Of a stretch of DNA of 64,000 nt, positions 24,710 through 35,104 are shown piece by piece (positions within the stretch are counted from its first letter, which is position 1; each line of letters opens with the position of its first letter). The notes beneath the pieces are model-generated. The model did not search any database, was not told where the DNA came from, and saw nothing but the letters and a program-made list of their open reading frames with translations. The stretch lies in NCBI RefSeq assembly GCF_027912675.1, contig NZ_CP115757.1, forward strand, positions 806,001-870,000. Direction: 5' to 3'. The translations under genes and the position numbers were made by a program. The DNA is from Paracoccus sp. SCSIO 75233. GTDB lineage: Bacteria; Pseudomonadota; Alphaproteobacteria; Rhodobacterales; Rhodobacteraceae.

Positions 24710-24799
24710 TGGCGGAGGAGGTGGGATTCGAACCCACGGTGGACTTTCACCCACGTCGGTTTTCAAGACCGGTGCATTAAACCACTCTGCCACTCCTCC
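24710..24799 (-). tRNA. tRNA-Ser (TGA anticodon)
   Basis: The reverse strand reads GGAGGAG acceptor, a D-arm with GGCAGAGTGGTTTAATGCA, anticodon loop CTTGAAA (TGA), a long variable arm as expected for Ser, T-arm GTGGGTTCGAATCCCAC, and CTCCTCC-G-CCA. CCA is encoded. It is 90 nt long. The adjacent P4-type integrase makes it the probable integration target of the decayed island at lower coordinates. I found no clear second copy of its 3' end in the window. Confidence 0.95.
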
Positions 24800-24897
24800 G
24801 GTCGGGGTGGATTAGCTGTTGGCGGGGAACTCTGCAAGCCCTGCTTGCCGGGCGGGGCGGGCTTCGTTACGAGATGGGGCAGCGACAGGAGGTCAGC

Positions 24898-26127
24898 ATG
24901 GAAGATCGCATCAATTCTCTCAGCCAGGGTCCGGACGAGCAGGGGCGCTTCGGGATTTTCGGTGGCCGCTTTGTCAGCGAGACGCTGATGCCGCTGATCC
25001 TCGATCTTCAGGCGGAATATGAACGGGCCAAGGCCGATCCCGAATATACCGCGCAGATGGACGATCTGTGGCGGCATTATGTGGGCCGGCCCAGCCCGCT
25101 TTATTTCGCGCCGCGCCTGACCGAAGAACTTGGCGGGGCGAAGATTTATCTGAAACGCGAGGAACTCAACCACACCGGTAGCCACAAGATCAACAATGTG
25201 CTGGGTCAGATCCTGCTGGCGCGGCGCATGGGCAAGACCCGGATCATCGCGGAAACCGGGGCCGGGCAGCACGGCGTGGCGACGGCGACGGTCTGCGCGC
25301 GGTTCGGGCTGAAATGCGTGGTCTATATGGGGGCGACGGATGTCGAGCGGCAGGCGCCGAACGTGTTCCGGATGCGGCTTCTGGGGGCGAAGGTGGTGCC
25401 GGTGACCTCCGGCAAGGGCACGCTCAAGGACGCGATGAATGACGCGCTGCGCGACTGGGTCACGAATGTGCGCGACACGTTTTATTGCATCGGCACCGTT
25501 GCCGGGCCGCATCCTTATCCGCAGATGGTGCGCGATTTCCAATGTGTCATCGGGAGGGAAACCCGCGATCAGATGATGCAGGCCGAAGGGCGGCTGCCGG
25601 ACAGTGTCATCGCCTGCATCGGCGGCGGCTCGAACGCAATGGGTTTGTTTCACCCGTTTATCGACGATCCGGAGGTGCGGATCATCGGTGTCGAGGCGGG
25701 TGGTCATGGCGTGGACGACCGGATGGAGCATTGCGCATCCCTGACCGGCGGGCGGCCCGGCGTTCTGCATGGGAACCGCACCTATCTGTTGCAGGATGCT
25801 GAAGGGCAGATCCTCGACGGCCACTCGATCAGTGCCGGTCTGGATTATCCGGGCATCGGGCCGGAACATGCCTGGCTGCATGAGCAAAAGCGGGCGGAAT
25901 ATGTCTATGTCACCGATCAGGAGGCGCTGGAGGCATTTCAGCTTCTGTGCCGGACCGAGGGGATTATTCCCGCGCTCGAACCCAGCCACGCGCTTGCGCA
26001 TGTGATGAAAATCGCGCCGGACCTGCCGAAAGATCACCTGATGGTCATCAACCTGTCGGGGCGGGGGGACAAGGATATTTTCACCGTGGCCAAACATTTG
26101 GGCGTCGAGGTGCAGGCGGGCGGCTAG
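24898..26127 (+). CDS. trpB: Tryptophan synthase beta subunit
   Basis: The 409-residue protein catalyses the PLP-dependent condensation of indole and serine. The PLP lysine is in HTGSHKINN; further hallmarks are [13 protein letters not shown], the phosphate-binding GGGSNAMG, and [16 protein letters not shown]. Start ATG 24898 has AGGAGG at the ideal distance; an in-frame ATG 24 bases upstream is less likely. The usual Rhodobacterales neighbour trpF is not upstream; tRNA-Ser and the island are. The product should be cytosolic and pair with TrpA encoded elsewhere. Confidence 0.97.
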   Translation: MEDRINSLSQGPDEQGRFGIFGGRFVSETLMPLILDLQAEYERAKADPEYTAQMDDLWRHYVGRPSPLYFAPRLTEELGGAKIYLKREELNHTGSHKINNVLGQILLARRMGKTRIIAETGAGQHGVATATVCARFGLKCVVYMGATDVERQAPNVFRMRLLGAKVVPVTSGKGTLKDAMNDALRDWVTNVRDTFYCIGTVAGPHPYPQMVRDFQCVIGRETRDQMMQAEGRLPDSVIACIGGGSNAMGLFHPFIDDPEVRIIGVEAGGHGVDDRMEHCASLTGGRPGVLHGNRTYLLQDAEGQILDGHSISAGLDYPGIGPEHAWLHEQKRAEYVYVTDQEALEAFQLLCRTEGIIPALEPSHALAHVMKIAPDLPKDHLMVINLSGRGDKDIFTVAKHLGVEVQAGG

Positions 26128-26177
26128 CCCGTCGGGTGCCGTGATGCCTTGGCGATCTGCGCTGTGGTTGGCGTGAA

Positions 26178-26549
26178 TTATTCCGCTTCCACGGCATGGG
26201 CGCGCAACAGCTCCAAAGGTACGATGTCGGTTGCGCGCGCATGTGTCGCCTCCAGCACCACTTTCGGCGCGGCAAATTCCTGCGTGGCCTGCAGGAAGCG
26301 CGCTGCGCAGACGCACCAGCGATCACCGGGTTTCAGACCGGGGAAGCGAAACTCCGGGCGGGGGGTTGAAAGATCGTTGCCGAGATATTTTGAAACGGCC
26401 AGAAACTCGGCCGTGACGATGACGCAGACGGTGTGACCGCCGCGATCCTCGGGCGCGGTATTGCAGCACCCGTCGCGGAAAAATCCTGTCATCGGGTCGG
26501 TCGAGCAGGGCTGCAATGGCTGCCCCAAGACGTTCAGAGATGGCTCCAT
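26178..26549 (-). CDS. DUF2237 family protein
   Basis: The 123-residue protein contains NVLGQPLQPCSTDPMTGFFRD, GCCNTAPEDRGGHTVCVIVT, FLAVSKYLGNDLSTPRPEF, FPGLKPGDRWCVCAARF and a C-terminal AAPKVVLEATHARATDIV. These are the conserved blocks of DUF2237, a small Cys-containing bacterial family without known function. It stands convergent to trpB. The start at 26549 gives MEPSLNVLG, the normal beginning. Confidence 0.85.
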   Translation of the reverse strand: MEPSLNVLGQPLQPCSTDPMTGFFRDGCCNTAPEDRGGHTVCVIVTAEFLAVSKYLGNDLSTPRPEFRFPGLKPGDRWCVCAARFLQATQEFAAPKVVLEATHARATDIVPLELLRAHAVEAE

Positions 26550-26661
26550 CGCGCGGCCCCCGGAAAGATAGCTTCTCGCGACAGCGTATCACCTCTGCAG
26601 AGACGCGTCAGCCAGCTTTCCTGTCGGGCCGGATTGCCTTGCGCAGGCGATAGCTGCGGGG

Positions 26662-27366
26662 CTACCTGAACCGATTGGCCAGTGACTGCAGTCGCTCCGA
26701 AAGGCTTTGCGCCGCGGGTTCCTCTTGCGGTTTTTTCGGTTTCGGGGACGGGGCAGGGCGCGGCGCAGCCTCGCCCGCCGATCTTCCCTGATTGCGGGCC
26801 GGGGCCATGCGCTGTGCGACCTTGTTCTGAAATCCCGGACCGTCACCCGCCGCCAGAGCCTCGGCCCCGTCCGATATCCCCCGCATCAGATCGTCCAGCC
26901 ACTCCGCATCGGCTTTCGCGAAATCCGACAGCACATAAGGGGCGACCCTGTCCTTGTGGCCGGGATGACCGATTCCCAGACGAACACGGTGATAGCTTTC
27001 ACCGATATGCTGATGCAGGGATCGCAGCCCGTTATGCCCGGCATGGCCGCCCCCGACCTTCACGCGGCATTTTCCCGGCGCGAGATCCAACTCGTCATGG
27101 AACACGATCACATCCTCGGGCTCGATTTTCAGATAGCGCATCGCCTCGCCAACCGATTGGCCCGAGAGATTCATGAAAGTCGACGGTTTCAGCAGTGTCA
27201 CGCGCGCCGATCCCAACCGCCCCTCGGCGGTTTCGCCGCGAAACCGGGCCCTCCACGGCGAGAAACCGTGATCCTCGGCAATACGATTCACGGCCATGAA
27301 ACCGATATTATGCCGGTTTCGCGCGTATTTCGTGCCCGGATTGCCCAGTCCCACGATCAGTTTCAT
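26662..27366 (-). CDS. pth: Peptidyl-tRNA hydrolase
   Basis: The 234-residue protein recycles peptidyl-tRNA released by stalled ribosomes. Conserved residues are visible: Asn in [11 protein letters not shown], catalytic His in RHNIGF, Asn in FMNLSGQS, Asp in VFHDELDL, and [11 protein letters not shown]. The C-terminal 45 residues are a Pro/Ala/Lys-rich extension beyond the normal 190-residue enzyme, seen in some alphaproteobacteria. It diverges from clpP. No rplY (the common neighbour) is present. Confidence 0.96.
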   Translation of the reverse strand: MKLIVGLGNPGTKYARNRHNIGFMAVNRIAEDHGFSPWRARFRGETAEGRLGSARVTLLKPSTFMNLSGQSVGEAMRYLKIEPEDVIVFHDELDLAPGKCRVKVGGGHAGHNGLRSLHQHIGESYHRVRLGIGHPGHKDRVAPYVLSDFAKADAEWLDDLMRGISDGAEALAAGDGPGFQNKVAQRMAPARNQGRSAGEAAPRPAPSPKPKKPQEEPAAQSLSERLQSLANRFR

Positions 27367-27529
27367 CGCTGTCCCTTCCCGCCAAGTGCTTCAATTTCGA
27401 TGCATCCCTTGCGGATGAGATCGGGCGTTACTAAGACTCTGTCAACCTCTGGAAGGTAGAACACCGCTCTGATGCGGTCGGGCGATGGCCCGGACGGGTG
27501 GGGCAAGCATAATCGGGCAGGAAAGATTG

Positions 27530-28162
27530 ATGAGCGATCCGGCAGAATTTTACATGAACACGCTTGTTCCGATGGTGGTCGAACAGACCTCGCGCGGCGA
27601 ACGGGCCTACGATATTTTCTCGCGGCTGCTGAAGGAGCGGATCATTTTCGTCTCCGGCCCGGTCCATGACGGCATGTCGACGCTGATCTGCGCGCAGCTT
27701 CTGTTCCTTGAGGCGGAAAACCCGTCCAAGGAAATTTCGATGTATATCAACAGCCCCGGCGGCGTGGTGACCTCGGGTCTGTCGATTTATGACACCATGC
27801 AGTATATTCGCCCGCGGGTGACGACGCTGGTGATCGGGCAGGCGGCCTCGATGGGGTCTCTGCTGCTCGCAGCGGGCGAGAAGGGGCAGCGTTTCGCGCT
27901 GCCGAACAGCCGGATCATGGTCCACCAGCCCTCGGGCGGGTTCCAGGGTCAGGCGACCGATATCATGATCCACGCGCGCGAAACTGAAAAGTTGAAGCGG
28001 CGATTGAACGAAATTTATGTACATCATACTGGTCAGTCGCTGGAAGATGTGGAAAATGCACTTGAACGCGACCGTTTCATGGCGCCGGAGGAAGCCAAGG
28101 ACTGGGGCCTGATCGACGAGGTGCTCAGCCCGCGCGGCAAGGCTGAGGCCGAGGAAAAATAG
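27530..28162 (+). CDS. clpP: ATP-dependent Clp protease proteolytic subunit
   Basis: The 210-residue serine protease assembles into tetradecamers. The catalytic Ser is in [14 protein letters not shown] and His in [10 protein letters not shown]; the substrate groove [18 protein letters not shown] is present. Start ATG 27530 ([19 protein letters not shown]) matches the family with GGCAGGAA upstream; an in-frame ATG at 27485 would add 15 atypical residues. clpX follows after 127 bases, so they likely form one unit, as in most proteobacteria. Confidence 0.97.
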   Translation: MSDPAEFYMNTLVPMVVEQTSRGERAYDIFSRLLKERIIFVSGPVHDGMSTLICAQLLFLEAENPSKEISMYINSPGGVVTSGLSIYDTMQYIRPRVTTLVIGQAASMGSLLLAAGEKGQRFALPNSRIMVHQPSGGFQGQATDIMIHARETEKLKRRLNEIYVHHTGQSLEDVENALERDRFMAPEEAKDWGLIDEVLSPRGKAEAEEK

Positions 28163-28289
28163 CAGGTCTTATCCTTACGGGAACCATGCGGTTTGGGGAT
28201 TGAGACAGGGGGGATTGACCCCTAACATGGGCGGACCGCTTCTGGCGGAGACAAGGCGGGTTTTCCGCCCCGGACTTTAAGGACATAGC

Positions 28290-29552
28290 ATGGCGACAGA
28301 GACCGACAGCAAGAACACGCTCTATTGCAGCTTTTGCGGCAAGAGCCAGCACGAGGTCCGCAAACTCATCGCGGGCCCGACCGTGTTCATCTGCGATGAA
28401 TGTGTCGAGCTGTGTATGGACATTATCCGCGAGGAGACGAAATCCTCCGGCCTGAAATCCGGCGAGGGCGTGCCGAGCCCGCAGGAAATCTGCAATGTGC
28501 TGGACGATTACGTCATCGGGCAGGAGCGCGCGAAGCGTGTGCTGTCCGTGGCCGTCCACAACCACTACAAGCGCCTGAACCATGCCGGGAAATCGGATAT
28601 CGAGCTGGCGAAGTCTAATATCCTGCTGATCGGCCCGACCGGCTGCGGCAAGACGCTGCTCGCCCAGACGCTGGCCCGCATCCTTGATGTGCCGTTCACC
28701 ATGGCCGATGCGACGACGCTGACGGAGGCGGGTTATGTCGGTGAGGATGTGGAAAACATCATCCTCAAGCTGCTTCAGGCATCGGAATATAACGTGGAGC
28801 GGGCGCAGCGCGGCATCGTCTATATCGACGAGGTCGACAAGATCACCCGCAAATCCGACAACCCCTCGATCACCCGCGACGTCTCGGGCGAGGGGGTGCA
28901 GCAGGCGCTGCTGAAGATCATGGAAGGCACCGTTGCCAGCGTGCCGCCGCAGGGCGGGCGCAAGCATCCGCAGCAGGAATTCCTGCAGGTCGACACGACG
29001 AATATCCTTTTCGTGTGTGGGGGGGCCTTCGCCGGGCTGGACCGGATCATTGCGCAGCGCAACAAGGGCACGGCCATGGGTTTCGGCGCCGATGTGAAGG
29101 AAAGCGATGATCGCGGTGTCGGCGATCTATTTGCTGAGCTTGAGCCGGAAGACCTGCTGAAATTCGGTCTGATCCCGGAATTTGTCGGCCGTCTGCCGGT
29201 GATCGCGACCCTGACCGATCTGGATGAAGATGCGCTGATTACCATTCTGACCAAGCCGAAAAACGCGCTGGTCAAGCAGTATCAGCGTCTGTTCGACCTC
29301 GAAGATGTGGCGCTGACCTTTACCGAGGATGCGCTGTCCGCGATTGCGCGCCGCGCCATCAAGCGCAAGACCGGGGCGCGTGGCCTGCGGTCGATCATGG
29401 AAGACATTCTGCTCGATACCATGTTCGAATTGCCGGGCATGGAAAGCGTTGAGGAAGTCGTGGTCAATGAAGAGGCGGTCGATAACGCGACGGCCAAGCC
29501 GCTGATTATTCACGCCGACCAGAAGAAGGAAGCGGCCAAGACCGCCGGCTGA
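28290..29552 (+). CDS. clpX: ClpX unfoldase subunit of Clp protease
   Basis: The 420-residue AAA+ protein has an N-terminal four-Cys zinc domain (CSFCGKS and CDECVELC), Walker [12 protein letters not shown], Walker [10 protein letters not shown], a pore loop of the GYVGED type, sensor region and [13 protein letters not shown] near the C-terminus. It unfolds substrates and feeds them to ClpP. AAGGA lies a few bases before ATG 28290. Length is standard. Confidence 0.98.
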   Translation: MATETDSKNTLYCSFCGKSQHEVRKLIAGPTVFICDECVELCMDIIREETKSSGLKSGEGVPSPQEICNVLDDYVIGQERAKRVLSVAVHNHYKRLNHAGKSDIELAKSNILLIGPTGCGKTLLAQTLARILDVPFTMADATTLTEAGYVGEDVENIILKLLQASEYNVERAQRGIVYIDEVDKITRKSDNPSITRDVSGEGVQQALLKIMEGTVASVPPQGGRKHPQQEFLQVDTTNILFVCGGAFAGLDRIIAQRNKGTAMGFGADVKESDDRGVGDLFAELEPEDLLKFGLIPEFVGRLPVIATLTDLDEDALITILTKPKNALVKQYQRLFDLEDVALTFTEDALSAIARRAIKRKTGARGLRSIMEDILLDTMFELPGMESVEEVVVNEEAVDNATAKPLIIHADQKKEAAKTAG

Positions 29553-29672
29553 GATTGCCGTTTTGCCTCTGCGCGGCTGCGGGTCCGTCGTGCAGGGGTG
29601 AAGATGCGCCGTGATTTCGGCGGCACCCCAAAAAACCGGCATATGTCGTGAAGACGCATCAAAGGTGGGGTT

Positions 29673-29748
29673 TGGTAGGCCCGGAGGGATTTGAACCCCC
29701 AACCAAGGCGTTATGAGCGCCCTGCTCTGACCATTGAGCTACAGGCCC
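29673..29748 (-). tRNA. tRNA with CAT anticodon, probably tRNA-Ile2
   Basis: The reverse strand gives GGGCCTGTAGCTCAATGGTC, anticodon loop CTCATAA, variable region CTTGGTT, T-arm GGGGGTTCAAATCCCTC, acceptor CGGGCCT-A-CCA. It is 76 nt with encoded CCA. The CTTGGT variable region and CTCATAA loop resemble tRNA-Ile2, whose C34 is changed to lysidine by TilS to read AUA, more than elongator tRNA-Met. That choice is by recollection. Confidence 0.9.
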
Positions 29749-29869
29749 AGCCAGTGATCCTGACCTGACTAGTCAGCGGCGCGGCAGGGGTCAAGCTTAG
29801 TTGTCGGTTGCGCAGCGCAAAACGCGCGGATAACGGTAAGCGCGGCGCTTGCTGGGGCATAATGGGGCG

Positions 29870-30355
29870 ATGATCAACCGGGATTACTTTATCGACCAGC
29901 CGCATCTCGCGCTTTCGGATATTCTTCGCCGCTTTGCGGGGGTTCACCTTGCGCTGGCGGGGCTCTGTCTGATCTTTGTCTATATTCTGAGCAGCATTCT
30001 GAGCAGCCTGTCCGGAGTTGCGATTTCCCTGCTGGCCGTGAACGCGCTTCTGCCGGTCGCAAGCGCGGCGATCTGCGGTGTGTTCTATGGCAAGCGGGTC
30101 GGGGTGGCGCCGCCGTCGGGCTATGTTTGGCGGGTTTCAGTCTGTTTCGTGGTGGTGGCTTGCGTCGTGACGCTGGCCGCCTCGCAGTTATTGTCTTGGC
30201 TGCCCGGCACAGTGCCGCCAATAGGACCAAGCCGGGGCATCGGCATATCCAGTCTGATCGTATATCCGGTGCTCGCCCTTTTCTGGCTGCTCGGATGTCG
30301 CGCCGGGTTTCTCTGCGGGATGTCTCGCGGGCTGCGCAACCGGAAGACACGCTGA
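29870..30355 (+). CDS. Four-helix inner-membrane protein, ABZJ_00895-like
   Basis: From ATG 29870 (MINRDYFIDQPHLALSD) the protein has 161 residues and four hydrophobic helices (LALAGLCLIFVYILSSIL, ISLLAVNALLPVASAAI, VSVCFVVVACVVTLAAS, LIVYPVLALFWLLGCRAG). A Gly/Arg/Lys tail ends in GLRNRKTR. The helix layout resembles small uncharacterised ABZJ_00895-type proteins, but I am not sure. An ATG seven codons upstream (29849) is also possible. Function unknown. Confidence 0.55.
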   Translation: MINRDYFIDQPHLALSDILRRFAGVHLALAGLCLIFVYILSSILSSLSGVAISLLAVNALLPVASAAICGVFYGKRVGVAPPSGYVWRVSVCFVVVACVVTLAASQLLSWLPGTVPPIGPSRGIGISSLIVYPVLALFWLLGCRAGFLCGMSRGLRNRKTR

Positions 30356-30432
30356 TCTGACCTGCCCGGCCCGGATTGCCTGCGCGCGGCCGGTGCTATA
30401 TCGGAGGGCCAGTTTTAGGGAAAGGGATTCCG

Positions 30433-31479
30433 ATGGCTGAGCGCAGGAACGGTCTGTCTTATGCGGAGGCAGGGGTCGACATTGATGCAGGTAACGCGCT
30501 TGTCGACCGCATCAAGCCCGCTGCCGCTGCGACCAACCGTCCCGGCGTGATGGCGGGCTTGGGCGGTTTCGGGGCGCTTTTCGACGTGAAGGCTGCGGGC
30601 TACAGCGATCCGGTTCTGGTTGCCGCGACCGATGGGGTCGGGACTAAGCTGCGGATCGGGATCGACACGGGCGAGCTGGACGGGCTGGGCATTGATCTGG
30701 TGGCGATGTGCGTCAACGATCTGGTCTGTCAGGGGGCCGAGCCGCTGTTTTTCCTCGATTACTTCGCGACTGGCAAGCTGTCGGTCGATGAGGCGGCGCG
30801 CGTCGTGACCGGCATTGCGGAGGGCTGCAAACGCTCCGGCTGCGCGCTGATCGGTGGTGAGACGGCAGAAATGCCGGGGATGTATCACGACGGTGATTTC
30901 GATCTCGCCGGTTTCTCCGTCGGCGCGATGGAGCGGGGGACGGAACTGCCGCGCGGCGTGGCGGAAGGGGACGTGCTGCTCGGCCTCGCCTCTGACGGGG
31001 TGCATTCCAACGGCTTCTCCCTCGTGCGGCGCGTGGCGGAGGCTGCCGGGCTGGGCTGGATGGACCCGGCTCCGTTCGCGGACGGGACGCTCGGTCAGGC
31101 GCTGCTGGTGCCGACGCGGCTTTACGTCAAGCCCGCAATGGCCGCCATTCGCGCGGGCGGGGTGCATGGGCTGGCCCATATCACCGGCGGCGGGCTGACC
31201 GAGAACCTGCCGCGCATCCTGCCGGACGGGCTGGGCGCAGAGGTCGATCTGTCCGCATGGGCGTTGCCGCCGGTGTTCCGCTGGCTTGCGGAGGCGGGCG
31301 GGATCGCCGCACCGGAGATGCTCAAGACCTTCAATTGCGGCATCGGCATGGTGCTGGTCGTCGATCAGGACCGGGCAGACGCCATCGCCGGATTGTTGAC
31401 GGAGGCTGGCGAAACCGTGGTGCAGCTTGGCCGCGTTGTCGCCGGGCAGGGCGTGGAATACCGGGATTCGCTGGCGTGA
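30433..31479 (+). CDS. purM: Phosphoribosylformylglycinamidine cyclo-ligase (AIR synthase)
   Basis: The 348-residue enzyme closes FGAM to AIR in purine synthesis. Visible motifs: [78 protein letters not shown], and [13 protein letters not shown]. Start ATG 30433 has AAGGGA upstream. Its stop overlaps the purN GTG (GTGA), so the two enzymes are translationally coupled. Confidence 0.97.
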   Translation: MAERRNGLSYAEAGVDIDAGNALVDRIKPAAAATNRPGVMAGLGGFGALFDVKAAGYSDPVLVAATDGVGTKLRIGIDTGELDGLGIDLVAMCVNDLVCQGAEPLFFLDYFATGKLSVDEAARVVTGIAEGCKRSGCALIGGETAEMPGMYHDGDFDLAGFSVGAMERGTELPRGVAEGDVLLGLASDGVHSNGFSLVRRVAEAAGLGWMDPAPFADGTLGQALLVPTRLYVKPAMAAIRAGGVHGLAHITGGGLTENLPRILPDGLGAEVDLSAWALPPVFRWLAEAGGIAAPEMLKTFNCGIGMVLVVDQDRADAIAGLLTEAGETVVQLGRVVAGQGVEYRDSLA

Positions 31480-32072
31480 AGCGGGTTGCCATTCTGATCT
31501 CTGGCGGCGGATCGAATATGGTTCGTCTGGCCGAGAGCATGAGCGGCGATCACCCCGCACGGCCGGTTCTGGTCGGGTCCAACGATCCGGCGGCGGCGGG
31601 GCTGGGGAAAGCCCGTGATCTGGGCATCGCCACATTTGCGGTCGATCATCGCCCCTTCGGCGGGGATCGCGCCGCGTTCGAGGCCGAGCTGATCCGCAAT
31701 CTCGATGCGGCGGAGCCCGATATTATCGCGCTTGCCGGGTTCATGCGGATCCTGACGCCGGGTTTTGTCCGGCATTATGAGGGCCGGATGCTGAACATTC
31801 ACCCCTCGCTGTTGCCGAAATATCCCGGGCTGAACACCCATGCCCGCGCCATCGAGGCCGGAGATATGGAGGCGGGCGCGACCGTGCATGAGGTCATCGC
31901 CGATCTAGATGCGGGTCCGATCCTCGGTCAGGTGCGGGTGCCGGTTCTGCCCGATGATACGCCGGACAGGCTGGCCGGGCGGGTGCTGGTGCAGGAACAT
32001 CGGCTTTACCCGGCGGTGCTGCGGCGTTTTGCCGAAGGGTGCCGGGCGCGGCTGGATCTGGCCTGCCATTGA
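31476..32072 (+). CDS. purN: Phosphoribosylglycinamide formyltransferase
   Basis: The 198-residue GTG-initiated enzyme transfers a formyl group from 10-formyl-THF to GAR. It has [12 protein letters not shown] (phosphate loop), the catalytic Asn-His in [21 protein letters not shown], and Asp in [15 protein letters not shown]. The GTG at 31476 overlaps the purM stop at 31477-31479. The enzyme is of normal length. Confidence 0.96.
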   Translation: MKRVAILISGGGSNMVRLAESMSGDHPARPVLVGSNDPAAAGLGKARDLGIATFAVDHRPFGGDRAAFEAELIRNLDAAEPDIIALAGFMRILTPGFVRHYEGRMLNIHPSLLPKYPGLNTHARAIEAGDMEAGATVHEVIADLDAGPILGQVRVPVLPDDTPDRLAGRVLVQEHRLYPAVLRRFAEGCRARLDLACH

Positions 32073-32123
32073 AACCCCGCGCGGTTTCCGGCAGGCTCGC
32101 TCCATTCGAGCCGGGAAAGCCAG

Positions 32124-32879
32124 ATGAATAATCCTCCGAAAGTCGGTCTGTTCGTAACCTGTCTTGTCGATGCCATGCGCCCTCAGATCGGCTTTGCCAC
32201 GATCAGGCTGCTGGAGCAGGCGGGGTGTGAGGTGGAGGTGCCGCGCGCCCAGACCTGCTGCGGTCAGCCGGGCGGAAACAGCGGCGATCAGCGTGGCGCA
32301 GCGGCGCTTGCGCGGCAGGTGATCGAGGTTTTCGAGGGCTATGATTACCTCGTCGGTCCGTCCGGCTCCTGCATCGGGCAGATCCGGGGTTATCCTTCGC
32401 TGATGAGTGATCCCGGCTGGCGTGCCCGCGCGGAGGCGCTGGCGGATAAATCCTATGAAATCGTCAGCTTCCTGCATGATGTCATGAACTGGCGTCCCGA
32501 GGGTTTGCGCCTTGATGCGACGGCCACTTATCACGACAGTTGCTCCGGTCTGCGTGAGCTTGGGGTGGAGGCGCAGCCGCGCGCGCTGCTGGCGGCGGTC
32601 GACGGGCTGGAGATGCGGCCGCTGAAGGATGCCAATGTCTGCTGTGGGTTTGGCGGGACATTCTGCGTGAAATATCCCGAAATCTCGACCGCCATCGTTT
32701 CGGATAAGACCGAGAATATCCGGCAGAGCGGGGCTGATCTGCTGTTGGCGGGCGATCTGGGGTGTCTGATGAACATGGCGGGCCGCCTGCATCGGGAAGG
32801 TTCGCAGACCCGCTGTTTCCATACCGCCGAGGTGTTGGCTGGCATGGCTGACGGTCCCGCCATCGGGGAGGGGGGCTGA
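32124..32879 (+). CDS. lutA: L-lactate utilisation protein LutA ((Fe-S)-binding)
   Basis: The 251-residue protein has two CCG domains: AQTCCGQPGGNSGDQRGA and ANVCCGFGGTFCVKYPEIS, each with additional Cys upstream (VTCLVDAMRP; DSCSGLREL). These bind Fe-S clusters as in glycolate oxidase subunit GlcF and heterodisulfide reductase. LutA acts with LutB and LutC in oxidation of L-lactate to pyruvate, feeding the quinone pool. It overlaps lutB by TGATG. Confidence 0.93.
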   Translation: MNNPPKVGLFVTCLVDAMRPQIGFATIRLLEQAGCEVEVPRAQTCCGQPGGNSGDQRGAAALARQVIEVFEGYDYLVGPSGSCIGQIRGYPSLMSDPGWRARAEALADKSYEIVSFLHDVMNWRPEGLRLDATATYHDSCSGLRELGVEAQPRALLAAVDGLEMRPLKDANVCCGFGGTFCVKYPEISTAIVSDKTENIRQSGADLLLAGDLGCLMNMAGRLHREGSQTRCFHTAEVLAGMADGPAIGEGG

Positions 32880-34300
32880 TGACCGCCGCGCAACCCGGCC
32901 CCGGCTTCAAATCCCGCGCGCGGGCGGCGATCGCCAATCCGCGCCTGAAAATCGCCATCGACCGGACCACGAATACCGGCCAGACCAAGCGGGCGGCGGC
33001 GGTTGAGGCGTTTCCCCGTTTTCAGGCGGCGCGGACACGAGGGCAGGCGATCAAGGATCATGTTATCGCCAATATGGATCACTACCTGATCGAGTTCGAA
33101 AAGAACGCGACCGCGTCAGGGGCCAGGGTTCACTGGGCACGCGACGCTGCCGAGGCGGCGGAGATCGTGAACCGGATTTGCCGGGATGCCGGTGCGAAGG
33201 TCGTGACCCGCTCAAAATCCATGCTGGGTGAGGAAATCGGCCTGCCCCATACGCTTGAAGATGCCGGGTTCGAGCGTGTGGAGACGGATCTGGCGGAGCA
33301 TATCATCCAGCTTGCGCAGGAACCCCCGAGCCATATCATCTGGGCGGCAATGCATCGCACGCGCGAGGACGTGGCGGAACTGTTCTACCGCGATCACAAT
33401 CCGCCCCCGGATGCGGATGATGCGGGCTCCATGGTCGCCTCGGCCCGTCGTGTCCTGCGTGAGAAATTCCTTGCGGCGGATGTCGGCATATCGGGGGCGA
33501 ATTTCCTCGTGGCTGATACCGGCGCGACCTGCACCGTCACCAATGAGGGCAATGCCGAGCTGACCACGACCCCGCCCCGCGTTCATATCGTGACCGCCGG
33601 GATCGAGAAGCTGGTGCCCTCCACAGCCCATGCAATGGCGCTGTTGCGCATTCTGGTCCGCTCCGCCACGGGCGGGGAGATGACGCAATACACGACCTTC
33701 CATTGCGGACCGAAGCGCGCGGGCGATGCCGACGGGCCGGAGGAGATGCATATCGTGCTGGTCGATAACGGCCGCTCGCGGATGGTGGGCGACGAGTTTC
33801 GCACCATGCTCCGCTGCATCCGCTGCGGGGCCTGCATGAATCACTGCGTCGTTTACCGCCAGATCGGTGGCCACGCCTATGGCGGCACCTATCCCGGCCC
33901 GATGGGCGCGGTGCTGACCCCGGTGCTGGAAGGCCTGCCAGAGAACCGCGACCTGCCCCATGCCTGTACCCTGAATGGGCGCTGCGAAGAGGTCTGCCCG
34001 GTGCGTATCCCGCTCAAGACCTTGCTGAAGGCGTGGCGGGTGCGAAGCTGGGACAGCCAGCAGGAAGTCGGCACGACGCGCTTCGGGATCGGGGTTTGGA
34101 AATTCGCTGCGCTGCGTCCGCGACTCTACCATTTCGGCACGCGGCTGGCGCTGCCGGTCATGCGGCTGTTCGGGCGGGAAGGATGGGTGTCGAAAATGCC
34201 GCTTGCGGGCGGGTGGACGGCAACCCGCGACCTGCCGCGCCCGGCGAAGTCCAGCTTCATGAGCCAGCACCGGAAATACGGAAACGGGGGTCCGGAATGA
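32879..34300 (+). CDS. lutB: L-lactate utilisation iron-sulfur protein LutB
   Basis: The 473-residue protein contains the LutB/YkgF core (VVTRSKSMLGEEIGLPHTLE, GISGANFLVADTGATCTVTN, EGNAE). It has two 4Fe-4S motifs near residues 315-375: CIRCGACMNHC followed later by CTLNGRCEEVCPVRIPL. ATG 32879 shares a base with the lutA stop. The C-terminal 90 residues are a less conserved extension ending in a basic Ser/Lys tail. It is the electron-transfer and probable catalytic core of the LutABC complex. Confidence 0.93.
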   Translation: MTAAQPGPGFKSRARAAIANPRLKIAIDRTTNTGQTKRAAAVEAFPRFQAARTRGQAIKDHVIANMDHYLIEFEKNATASGARVHWARDAAEAAEIVNRICRDAGAKVVTRSKSMLGEEIGLPHTLEDAGFERVETDLAEHIIQLAQEPPSHIIWAAMHRTREDVAELFYRDHNPPPDADDAGSMVASARRVLREKFLAADVGISGANFLVADTGATCTVTNEGNAELTTTPPRVHIVTAGIEKLVPSTAHAMALLRILVRSATGGEMTQYTTFHCGPKRAGDADGPEEMHIVLVDNGRSRMVGDEFRTMLRCIRCGACMNHCVVYRQIGGHAYGGTYPGPMGAVLTPVLEGLPENRDLPHACTLNGRCEEVCPVRIPLKTLLKAWRVRSWDSQQEVGTTRFGIGVWKFAALRPRLYHFGTRLALPVMRLFGREGWVSKMPLAGGWTATRDLPRPAKSSFMSQHRKYGNGGPE

Positions 34301-34956
34301 GTGCGCGCGACGATATTTTCGCCGCTGTCCGGCAGGGGCTGACCCGTGGCCGTGACGGTACGCTGCCGCTGCGTACGGCGGATGACATCGGGGCAGAGGC
34401 TGCGAGCCTTCTGGCCGGTCTGGACCAGATCCGGCCTGATCCGGCGGGACCGGACCCGGTTTCGGCCTTTATCGAGAAATGCGCCAACCCGGTGCTTGGG
34501 GTAACGCTTGACCGGGTTGCGGGCTGGCAGAATTTACCTGCGGCGGTCGCGGCCTATCTGGACCGTAACGATCTGCCGCGCCGTCTGGCGGTGACCGCCG
34601 ATCCAAGGCTGGCAGGACTGGCCGAAGCGGGGATCGAGCCGCATGACAGCTGTGCGCCGGACGAGGATGCGGCGATCAGCGTGGCGCTTTGGGGGATCGC
34701 GGAAACCGGATCGGTCGTGATCCATTCCGCCCCCGATCAGCCGGTCCTGAACGCGCTTCTGCCCCGGCACTGGCTGGTTGTCGTCGAAGAGGCCCGGGTT
34801 CTTCCCTGGCTGGAGGATTATGCGACCTACGCCGCCGCGCGGCCCCGGAATGCGGTCATGATAACGGGGGCCTCCGGCACAACGGATATCGAGGGCTATT
34901 TCGTCCGTGGCGCGCATGGTCCCGGTTCTGTCCATGTGTTGCTGATCGGCGCATGA
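34297..34956 (+). CDS. lutC: L-lactate utilisation protein LutC
   Basis: The 219-residue LUD-domain protein has the family blocks DAAISVALWGIAETGSVVIH, LLPRHWLVVVEEARVLPWLE, NAVMITGASGTTDIEGYFVR and GAHGPGSVHVLLIG. The start at 34297 overlaps the lutB stop (ATGA); longer in-frame openings lie within lutB. It completes the lutABC operon. No lactate permease or GntR regulator is adjacent, unlike many lut operons. Confidence 0.93.
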   Translation: MSARDDIFAAVRQGLTRGRDGTLPLRTADDIGAEAASLLAGLDQIRPDPAGPDPVSAFIEKCANPVLGVTLDRVAGWQNLPAAVAAYLDRNDLPRRLAVTADPRLAGLAEAGIEPHDSCAPDEDAAISVALWGIAETGSVVIHSAPDQPVLNALLPRHWLVVVEEARVLPWLEDYATYAAARPRNAVMITGASGTTDIEGYFVRGAHGPGSVHVLLIGA

Positions 34957-35104
34957 CGCTGTGCAATATCGGCAACAAATAGCGGCGTCTTATTGTTGTC
35001 GTAAAACTGTCTTGCAGCAATGATAGGCGACCAGTACTCAAACGGTGCGTTAACGGCACCTGCCCGGCCCGATGGCCGGGGGCTACGGTAAGGAAAGGCA
35101 TCCC

